Below, in pieces: positions 1 to 10,157 of a stretch of DNA of 10,157 nucleotides (position 1 is its first letter; each line of letters starts with the position of its first letter). The translations under genes and the position numbers were made by a program. The notes beneath the pieces were generated by a model that did no database searches, had not been told where the DNA came from, and was given only the letters and a program-made list of their open reading frames with translations. The DNA comes from DAOPXV01 sp035352535 (lineage in GTDB: Bacteria > Muiribacteriota > UBA9980): contig CAZJFS010000156.1 of the NCBI GenBank assembly GCA_964545075.1, forward strand, positions 1 through 10,157. Reading direction: 5' to 3'.

Positions 1-980
1 TGATCCGGGACATGTCGGTGATCAAGGCCGTGGGCCACCGCATGGTCCATGGCGCCGAAATATTTTCGCAGCCCGTCATAATAACCGACGCCGTCGTCGA
101 ACAGACGAAAAAATGCTGCGAACTCGCTCCTCTTCATAATCCCGCCAACCTCGTCGGCATAGCCAGCGCGACGAAACTCATGCCCGGCGTTCCGCAGGCC
201 GGAATATACGATACGGCGTTTCACCAGACCATGCCTAAAAAAGCTTTCTTATATGCCATTCCAATGGAATATTACACCAAATACGGTTTCAGGCGTTATG
301 GCTTTCATGGCACTTCGCACCAGTACGTGGCTGAACAGGCCGCAAAAATTTTGAACAAGCCCCTGGCTGAGCTCAAGCTCATCACCTGCCACCTCGGCAA
401 CGGTTCTTCCATAACCGCTATTTTAAATGGAAAATCCGTTGACACCTCAATGGGGCTCACTCCGCTCGAAGGCCTTATGATGGGAACCCGCTCCGGCGAC
501 ATCGATCCGGCCCTTATTCAGCTGATAGCCGATAAAGAAAACATATCGGCAGCCGACGTCATAAGCGGCATCCTCAACAAAAAAAGCGGCATGCTGGGCG
601 TCTCAAAGATATCCAACGATATGCGCGAAATTCATGCGGCCGTAGAAAAGGGCGACGAAAATGCGAAAGCCGGCGTACAGCTTTATTGCTATCGTCTGAA
701 AAAATATATAGGCGCATACGCGGCGGCTATGAACGGCGTCGACGCGATAATCTTCACCGGCGGCATCGGCGAACTCGACGACGTTATCCGCGAAGGCACG
801 ATGACGAATATGGAATATCTGGGCGTTAAGCTCGACGTTAAAGTGAATGAAGGCAGAAAATTCGCTTACACGATGATCTCGACCGATGATTCAAAGGTAA
901 AAGTGATGGTAATACCCACGAACGAAGAATACATGATCGCCCGCGAAACTGAAAAACTCGTTAAAGCGATGAAAAAATAA
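1..980 (+). CDS. ackA: Acetate kinase, 5'-truncated by the window edge
   Basis: Acetate kinase interconverts acetate plus ATP and acetyl phosphate plus ADP in the cytoplasm. With phosphotransacetylase it forms the acetate overflow or substrate-level phosphorylation pathway. The frame is open from the first bases, and the ATG at 12 is internal: family members are about 400 residues and only about 325 lie here. Counting from that ATG, the family motifs come in order: GHRMVHG (substrate-binding Arg10), APLHNP (His42), DTAFHQTMP (Asp67), YGFHGTSH (His99), CHLGNGSS (His127), GTRSGDIDP (transition-state Arg160), FTGGIGE (nucleotide site, 248-254) and PTNEE (metal-ligand Glu305). The catalytic set is therefore complete. 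The nucleotide loop reads GIGELDD where most bacterial enzymes have GIGENS. A strong terminator follows 37 bp after the stop, so this is the last gene of its transcript; pta, if linked, would lie upstream outside the window. Identification is secure. Confidence 0.97.
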   Translation, partial: IRDMSVIKAVGHRMVHGAEIFSQPVIITDAVVEQTKKCCELAPLHNPANLVGIASATKLMPGVPQAGIYDTAFHQTMPKKAFLYAIPMEYYTKYGFRRYGFHGTSHQYVAEQAAKILNKPLAELKLITCHLGNGSSITAILNGKSVDTSMGLTPLEGLMMGTRSGDIDPALIQLIADKENISAADVISGILNKKSGMLGVSKISNDMREIHAAVEKGDENAKAGVQLYCYRLKKYIGAYAAAMNGVDAIIFTGGIGELDDVIREGTMTNMEYLGVKLDVKVNEGRKFAYTMISTDDSKVKVMVIPTNEEYMIARETEKLVKAMKK

Positions 981-3900
981 GACGCTGAAAAGTATATTCA
1001 AATATCCTGAAATATATAAAACAAGACGCTCGTTTTTCCGGCGTCTTGTTTTATTTTGATTGTTTCGCGTTTTACATCACAATCGATCATATCGATCAAA
1101 AGCGCATATTAAAAACGAATGTCAAGAGCGCCCTTAATGCTTCGTTTCACTCCCGGCTTCCAATAAAGCAATTTATAAGCGGCGGAAGACTTCATTAACT
1201 GCGTTAATCAAGCATGGCTATGCCTGAGTTTTCTTACCGTAATACAACTGTATTTTTCCCTCTTTTCCCGTCACGACATAAAGCGACGATTCCAAGGGAC
1301 ATGCCGCGAATCCTCTTAATGTCGCGGTCGCTATTCCAAGCGCCTTATCATACATCGGCTGGTATGAATCGGCCTTCAGGTCGCACAGATCGACGACCTT
1401 CGCATCCGTTCTGACCGCCACTACCTTATATTCCCACCAGCTGCTATTCTTGCTCCGCTTTTTTTCGCCCGTAACCGCTATGCTATGAATATCTTCCTGC
1501 TTCAAAAAATCGCTTACCGCCACTTTGCCGAAATGTTTGCGGTAGAAATATATATTCCTTTCAACGGTATCGAGAATGTAATATTCATCGGTAAAGTAGT
1601 AATTAACCCAATAATAGATACAGGCGAATAAAAATATCACTCCGAGGGCTGAAACAAAGGGCGACGGCCCCATGATAACGCGATGATATTTATCGGTGCA
1701 GCCGTTCGCCCCGGCAAAGAGCGCCCATACGGCGATAACGCTGAAACATCCGGCGCAGCCGAAAAGATCTCCTTCATTTCCCGTCGTTATTTCCAGCTTT
1801 ATTCTTTGCGGCATATCATCGCCGGAGGGGCATTCCGGCACAACCGCCTCGAGCCTGACCATTTCCGGCGTTATTTGGCTGGGTTGAAGAACATTTTCAG
1901 AACCTCCGGACATATATCATCTCCCGCCTTTTATAGCGTCAATTATCACATCGGCCTTATTCGAAGTTATGGCATCCATACCAAAACTTTCAAGGAGCCT
2001 CGCGATTTTTGCGTCATCGACCGTCCAGCAATAAGCTTTCATTCCCGACGCATGGATGTCGTTTATAAATTTCGACGTCGCCATTTTGTGGTCCATGTCC
2101 AGCCCGTCAAGTCCGGCTTTCTTCGCTTCGCGTATCAGCATGTCTTCCGTAAGCTGCTTGCCATTTACGATCTTTTGAAGGTCTTCACGCTCGACTATCC
2201 AGAAGGCTCCGGCTTCGGGCATCATTTTTTTTATCATCTTCACCACGTCTAATTTAAAACTTATGAAAACTACTTGCCGGGTTTTCCGGCTCATATTCAC
2301 GATATTCACGATATTTTTGACGGCCGGAGTTCCGCATTTTATCTCTATTAAAAATTTCTTGCCGGGCGGAACCGTGGAGAGCGCTTCTTCAAGAAACGGT
2401 ATCTTTTCGCCGGAAAATCGAGGGCCTTTCCATGATCCGGCGTCGAGCGCCCTGAGTTCGGACGAATTCGCCTCCGCGACCTTCAATTTAGCGCCTGCCG
2501 TTCTTAAAGCTTCATCGTCGTGAATGACCATTATTCTGCCGTCGCGGCTCATGTGAACGTCGACCTCGACGCCGTCGGCGCCCATTTTCCATGCAGTTTC
2601 GATGGAAACCAGTGTGTTTTCAGGAGCGTAAAAAGCCGCGCCGCGATGGCCGATGACCTCGGAGGCCATGGCGCATAACGAAGTACATAAAATAAAGAGC
2701 AGGCAGGGAATAAAAACATAGGCTGATTTCACGATAAAACCTCCATTAAAATAAAGCGATATAACTATAGTTATAAATCTCCAATAAAAGCATATTGCCC
2801 TTCCCTTGGCGGGATAACGGCCGCCTTGAGACGATTGCGGCCTCGAAGTCCGAAGGCGGCGCCGGATATGTAAATATCCTTAAAATGACTTTTGCCGGAA
2901 TCATGCGATCAATTCTTTTTTTCGAAATACCGCGGTTTCATCCTGGCCAGAAGCTCCGGCGGCTCGCATGGCTTTTCGGCAAAAGACCTTTTCGTCCATA
3001 TTTTTTCGCCGCTTCTTTCCCAGTAATAAGTCCCGGTATCGCCGCTATATACCCAGACGGTGTCGTTTTTTCCCCATAAAAAATAGAGCGCGTCGCGCGT
3101 CCGGTATTTATCTTTCGACTCGAAAATAATGGAGTTTTCCACAGACGATTCCAAAATTCCGGCTATGCTGAATTTATTATATTCGCATGTCCCGTCATCT
3201 CCACCGTTTATAATAAGCGAATATTTTCCGGAAGGCGATAGGACCGGATTTCCCGTAACCGCGCATTTGCTTTTAATTTCATCGTAAATGCCATTTTTTC
3301 CGACATTTTCATTTAATATGAAAAGAAAGTAAAGCATTGCCGCAAATATAAATAGCATAATATGTTTCTTATGTTTTTGCATTGAATATAATGATAACAC
3401 TGAAAAAAATTTTTTTCAACTGGCGGAAATAAAAATGTCGGAATAAAAAAACACGAGCTGAAAATTTGACAAAACCCTTTTCAGGATTTATAATTGATGC
3501 ATCAATAAAAATTTGCGCTGAAATTTCATTAAAATGGAGCGATTCATGAAAATAAGAACGATAAAAACACTTGCGGCGTCTATCGCCATAGTTCTTTGCC
3601 TTTACGCTTTTTCTTATGCGCAGGGTTCGCCGATACTAACGCTTAAACAAAACTATGAAGCCCTGTACAATAATTACCTTTCGCTTATAAATTCCGGCGC
3701 GGACGATAAAACGCTTGAACTTTCGGGTGATTTATTAATAAATGCGAAAAACCGCTACCTTGAGGCTCTTAAAAGCGAAACCGAAAAGCCCGGAAATAAC
3801 AATGCCGGAATAAAAAACGAAATATCAAGACTCGAAAAAACGAGTCTTTCGATATCCGCTTCAAATCTTAACGGCTCAAAAGTTTCTTCTTCAAGCATTT

Positions 3901-6900
3901 CTTCGAAATCATCAAAAATAAAAAGCGACAAAGTTCCAAGAACTTCGGCTGGCGCTTCAAATGAGCAAACGTCAATTTCATCCGGAGGATTCTGGCATAA
4001 AATATCGACGGCCATATCGGGCGTTAAAAACTTTTTCGTAGAAGCCGCTTCTTCCGTGAAATCCGTTTTTATATCCGCCGGGAAATTCGCTTCAAACACT
4101 TTTGAAAACCTTACTTCGGATAAATACGATGAGGCCGAAATCGAAAAAACTATCCCGCCCATAGCCGAAATCAGGAACCGCTCAAAAGATTTCACGCTCG
4201 GCGTCAATTTGCCCTGGCTTCCAGGCGGTTGCGGCTGGGATATAGGAGCGCACGATTCGTGGGGCGCTAAGTTCAGCGAAGAAATTACGGATGAAACATT
4301 CGCTAAAATGGCGAGTTTGAAATTAAATGTCGTAAGATGGTTTTTATACTGCGACGGCCGCGCCAATCCTAAATTTGATAATAATTCCGGTTTATTTAAA
4401 TATCCCGACGAAAAATTCACGGCCGATTTTGACAAGATAATGGTTCTTGCCAGAAAACACAATATCAGGCTTGTCTGGAGTTTTTTAGATTTCAACTGGT
4501 TCAAAAAGGACGCCGCGAATTTTGAAAAATATTCTAAAATAGCAAGCGATCCGTCTCTTCAAAAAGATTTCATCGAAAAAGCCATAATGCCTATCGTAAA
4601 AAAATACGCGGCCGACGAAGCCATATTCGCGTGGGAAGTCATAAACGAGCCGGAGTGGATAACGTCTAACGTTACGGCCCCGGGCGCGCCCGGCCAGATC
4701 AACGTAAAAGAGCTTCAGAATCTTATCAAAAACGTGACCGAAGCCATTCATTCCGTAAGTAAAAAACCCGTTACGGTAGGTTCAGCCCATCCTAAATGGA
4801 TGTACCTTTACGTAAATACGGGCATAGATATATTCCAGGCTCATTACTACGATAAAGGCTCGAAGATTACTAAAAAAATTTTTTCGGCGGCCGAATTCAA
4901 AAGAAAATATAAAGTGGCCAACCCGGTCATACTCGGTGAGTTCGCATCCAAAGGGTCACGCTATACCATCGGGCAGTATGTCAATATGGCCCTCGATTCG
5001 GGCTACGACGGGGCATGGATCTGGGGTTATCATTCAGAGGACGAATCAACCGACAAGAACAATATTAACTCCATAAATTCTCTTTTTCGTTCTAAATGAA
5101 AAACATTAACGTTTCCATACAAGTTAAAGCTCTAAAAACCTAACCCGGCTGTTTTATTCAAATTTCAGTAATGCAACCGAACTCAAGAAGCCTTCACATT
5201 TAAGAATATATCTGGTCCGCGTTAAAAATACCGGAACCAATATATGTTCTGCCAATATATCTTCTTGCTTTTTCACCGTTTATTTGATAAATTGCTTAAA
5301 CGTTCACGGCACGAAAGACGTAAATCAGCAGTACGTATAGTTTTTATATAGCCGGAGATAAGATGCCTTTATCCAAATATCTTTTGTGGTCCGTCTTCAT
5401 TGCGGGCGCCGGCGTCATGGCCGCCGAGATGGCGGCGCCACGATTGCTCGCGCCGTCATTTGGCGCAAGTCAGCTTATATGGACAAACATAATAGGCACG
5501 ATCCTCACCGCGTTAACGTTAGGAGCTTTCGTCGGCGGAAGGCTCGCCGACCGCTGGCCGACCGAACGCTCGTACGCTCTTGTTCTTATTATCGCCGGTT
5601 TTTCTCTGGCGCTGGTCCCGTTCACCTCGCGGCCTTTCTTGGCGTGGGCGGCAGCCGCCATGCTGGAAATGAAGGCTGGCCTTTTTTTGATATCGCTTTT
5701 CGCCGTCTGTATTTGCTTCGCCCCGCCGGTTTTTTTCATGGGAATGATCGCCCCCTGGGCGGTAAGGATCGCTGGCGCCTCAAGAACCGATCTCGGCGGA
5801 ATCGCTGGCGCTCTGGCGGCGCTTTCAGCTTTAGGAAGCATTGCCGGCACTTTTCTGACTTCGCTCGTTATCCTTCCGCTCTTCGGCACGCGCGTGACGC
5901 TTCTTTCAACAGCCTTCCTGATCGCGGCGACGGGAGCCTGGCGATTACTCACATCCGGCGGATCGCCAAGTATGCCCAAAGAAGCCGGGGAGGGAAAATC
6001 GACCATTTTTTCAGCGTTCCTGTTTTTCACGCTGGCCGTATTCGTTATAACGCCACTCATCTTTAAAGACGCGTTTGGGCCGATAAAATCGACGAAAGGC
6101 CAAATATTTGAAACGGAAAGCTCCTACCAATACATCGAGGTCATTAAAAGTTCGACGGGCAGGAAGTTCCTTTCATTGAACGAAGGCGTAAGCTGCCATT
6201 CGATCCTTCCGGCAAAAGGATTTTTGACCGGCGGTTACTGGGACTATATTTCGATAATTCCCGCCATGAACACAACCCCCGGAAAACCTTTAAGAGTGCT
6301 TATACTCGGTCTCGCCGGCGGAACGATGGCCCGAGAAATCGACCATTTTTACGGCACCTCGAGAAAACTCTCCATCGACGGAGTCGAGATCGATCCATCA
6401 TTAATCGAAACGGGAAAAAGTTTTTTCGAACTCGAAAAAATCCCGTCACTCACATTTCATGCCACCGACGCGCGCTTTTTTCTCCAATCTACCCGCAAAA
6501 CTTACGATCTCATCGTCGCCGATGCATTCGTTCAACCCTATATACCGTTTCATATGATTACGAAGGAATTCTACCGCGCTTGTTTTGAACATCTTTCCAA
6601 AAACGGTATTTTTGTTATCAATGTCGGTATAAAAAAAGGCGACGCCGAACTCTCGGACGCATTCGCGGCCACGCTGAATTCCTCCTTTCCTTTCGTGCAC
6701 TCGATCCTGGACGAAAACGAGAATGCCCCTTTCGACAACCATATTTTTACGGGATCCGGCATCGATATTTCACCTGATAAAATTCAACTCTTAGAAACCG
6801 GACTCGAGCGCGTACTCGTCCGTATGAAAGCATCCTGGCGCGAGATTCCCCCGCGCTGGAACACATTCATCTTCACCGACGATCGCTCTCCGATCGAATT

Positions 6901-9900
6901 AATTACAGGGCGCGGCATTCTTGAAAGCGTCTTGAACCCGCGGGATTAAACATTTGATTTTTAATTAATTATATAGTAAAATGAATACTGCTCAGTTATA
7001 ACAACCACTGACGAAATGATTTCAACGCTAAAAGCACGGTGAAATATGTCCGATAATTTTTTTTGCCATAATCTTGATTTTTTCCATTTGCTTTGCGGTT
7101 GCGGTTTTTTGACTCTTTCAATCATTGCCCACAGATTGGATCAAAACACAACACGGCGCGCATCGTCGCTCTGGCTTTTCTATTTCGGTATTTTTTCGGC
7201 CGCCGTCGAATTTCTTGAAATATTCGCGCCCGCCTTCGACGGTCTGAAACATGCTCCATTCAAATTAATTTTAGTCATCTGCTCGTGTTTTTCATTGTTC
7301 CAGTACGCCCGCATCGCTTTTTACGACCTTATATCGAAAGGCCCGGGGCCATGGATATATTTGTTGCTCCTGGCTCCGCCAGCTTACAATGCCATATCGG
7401 GCTCAATGGAAACGGCTTTTTTTATTATGGCGCTGGAGTATTTTTTCACCGGCATTTTTGCGTCGGCAGCGCTCTATTTCCTTTTCAAAAAAACAAGAAG
7501 TTCGGCTTTAAAACCCCTGATATCATATTTTTTCATACTTTTATCCATAATGTCGCTCAAACTCGTCGCACCCCAAATTTTATTGCCGGATATTTTCGGC
7601 CTTCACGCCATATTCGAAAAGCCGGTTATTACGACGGTCGCACTTTTATCGCTCGTCGGTATTTTTATGCTGCTCTCATTTGGCCGTTACTACGTCTCGC
7701 AAAGAAATATAAATGAAAAAGTGCTGGAATTAATTCCGCCAAACGGCTCGAAATATTTCTTTTTTTTCATCTCGGCGCTGATAATCGTTGTCGGTTGGCT
7801 TTCAACAACTTACGTGGAACAAACTTTCAAGGCCGGCGAAGCCGACAGCCTTCTGAAACGATCGCGCCTGGTGGCGTCTTCCATATCCGGCGAGGCCCTG
7901 GAATCATTGAAATGGACGCCCGATGATATTAAAACGGATCATTACAGACAGATTAAAAACATGCTGATATCTTTCCGAAACGCCAACAACGACTGCCGTT
8001 TTATATCACTCATGGGTTTTCGCGATGGAAAGGTTTATTTTCTGGCCGATTCCGAGCCGTCAAATTCAAAGGATTATTCGCCTCCGGGTCAGCTGTACGC
8101 TGAAATAAACGATGAGGACCTATCTTTTTTCAAGGAAAGCAAAAACGAAGCGATGACGGGACCTTCGGGCGACCGCTGGGGCGAGTGGGTTTCGACCTTC
8201 ATTTCAGTTCCGCTCTTCGCCGAAAAAAAAGCTCGTATAGCCCTGGTTATGGACCTTGACGCCAAAAGCTGGCGCTTGGCCATCGCAAGAAGAAGGCTCG
8301 GACCGATCGGCATAGTCGCTCTTCTTTTGATACTGGTTCTTATTTTTTGCACGGACCGCGAAAAGCAGGCCGCTCACGCCGCGCGCCTGATGGGCTTCAG
8401 GCGCGCTCAATACGAGATAATAAGCGTGCCGGACGCCAATTTCAAGGGCACGCTCGAAAAAATAACACGAATAACAGCCGCCACGCTTAGCGTCGAGCGC
8501 GTCAGCGTCTGGATGTATAACGCCGATTGCTCCGTAATAATATGCGAAAAACGTTATATTAGAAGCACCGGAAAATATGAAAGCGGCGCAAAAATAAACG
8601 CCTGCGATTTCCCCATTTATTTCAACGCTATTCATGACCGTCAAAACGTAGTCGCCGACGATATTCGAACTGATCCACACGTTACGGAATTAGTCGCTGA
8701 TTATTGCAAACCGCTCGGAATTACTTCGATGCTTGATTCACCCATATGGCTTCGGGGAAAGGTTATTGGCATATTCAGCATGGAGCATGTCGGCTATCGA
8801 AGGAAATGGACGGACGATGAAATATCTTTTTCAAACATCGCGTCGGATGCCGTTTCAATAGCGCTTGAAACGTCCGAACGGGCCGCCGCCGAAAGAATAA
8901 AGCTTGAAAGCGAACGTAAATACAAGATACTTTTCGACAACTCGCCCGTGGGCATAATGTATGCCGATGAAAAAGGCCGTATAATGAATATTAACAACGC
9001 CCTGACGGCGATACTCGGCCTTGACGGGGCCAATAAACTAAAAAATGAAGGAGTATGCGTTTTTCAGCCCTTCGTAAGTCCCGGATTTTCCAGAAAATTT
9101 GAAGAATGTTCCGCGTCGCTCAAGGAAGATTCTGGCGAATTCGAATATCTTTTAAGCGACGATGAAAATCGTTTTTTAAAATATCATATAAAGCCGATCA
9201 AGGAAACGGACGGTCAAATTTCAATACAGGTCGTCATTGAAGATATCACCGGAAAGAAACATATGGAAAATGAGATGGCTAAAGTTTCAAAGCTGGAGTC
9301 GCTTGGAATACTGGCCGGTGGTATTGCGCATGACTTTAACAATTATCTCGCCGCCATAGTAGGCAACATTTCATACGCTAAACTGATGAAGGGCGCTCAG
9401 GATAGCGCGCTTTGCGAGATCCTCGACAAGGCCGAAAGCATATCTTTCGACGCCAAGAACCTCGCGCTTCAGTTGCTCACTTTTTCCAAGGGCAACAGGC
9501 CCGTAAAAAAGGTTTTCTACATAAACGACCTTATACGCGAAACCGTTGATTTCGTTCTCAGGGGAACCAATATTGATTACACATGGAAGCCGGTCGAAAA
9601 TGTCTGGCCGATCGAAGCCGATGAAGGGCAGATCAAACAGGCTATCACAAATATCGTCGTCAACGCGGTTCAAGTGATGCCCGGCGGCGGAAGTATCAGT
9701 ATAATTATTGAAAACATTGAAATTTCGGCAAATGACGAATCAGGCCTCAAAGCCGGCAATTTCGTGGAGATATCCATAAGCGATACAGGATCCGGCATAA
9801 ATCCGAAAAACATCATGAAAATATTCGATCCATATTATACGACCAAATCGCATGGCAGCGGGCTCGGACTCGCGGTAGTTTTTTCAATTATTAAAAATCA

Positions 9901-10157
9901 CGAAGGACGCGTATTCGCGGAATCCGATGGCGTGTCAGGCACGACATTCAGAATATTGCTGCCCGCCCTGCCGGAATCCAAACCCGAACGCATAGCATCA
10001 TCGAATACGGGTATTAAACTGAACTTGAGCGGAAAGATCCTGCTGATGGACGACGAGGACGAAATCCGATCCATAACGGGCCAGCTTCTTACTCATTACG
10101 GTTTCAACGTAGAAACCGCCCATAATGGCGAAGAGGCGATAGAATTGTATGTAAAAG

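Overview
The window reads like chromosomal DNA of a Gram-negative-type bacterium of moderate G+C, with frequent ATA isoleucine and AAA lysine codons. The content fits an anaerobic or facultative heterotroph: acetate kinase, a secreted glycoside hydrolase, an exported phosphodiesterase and a large membrane-bound hybrid sensor kinase. The phylum cannot be read from the sequence. There are no RNA genes, CRISPR arrays, insertion sequences or phage genes.

Layout. The left edge holds the 3' four-fifths of acetate kinase (+), closed by a strong hairpin terminator (1018-1057). Facing it is a minus-strand block read right to left: a small membrane-anchored hypothetical protein (3382-2909), a 176-bp structured gap, a secreted glycerophosphodiester phosphodiesterase with a GTG start (2732-1917), and a tightly coupled two-TM hypothetical membrane protein (1913-1218). 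A divergent promoter region (about 3383-3545) separates this block from three plus-strand genes: a secreted GH5-like glycoside hydrolase (3546-5099), a fused seven-TM/spermidine-synthase-like protein (5363-6949), and a hybrid sensor histidine kinase (7046 to the window end, cut inside its receiver domain).

Regulation visible in the sequence. A perfect sigma70-type promoter (TTGACA, 17 bp, TATAAT) drives the glycoside hydrolase. A good minus-strand promoter ends almost on the ATG of the small hypothetical gene, suggesting a leaderless or near-leaderless mRNA. Palindromes lie in both control regions (2760-2775, 3401-3418, 3494-3505, 3519-3528). The kinase has its own plausible promoter, and a small hairpin abuts its start codon.

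How the genes fit together. Only the phosphodiesterase and its coupled membrane protein form a convincing operon. The other genes look like separate transcription units, with no evidence of one shared pathway. The most distinctive items are the hybrid kinase with four stacked input modules, the phosphodiesterase/membrane-protein pair, the unusual N-terminal half of the glycoside hydrolase, and the structured GC-rich segment at about 2795-2879. I did not find a clearly new multi-gene system.
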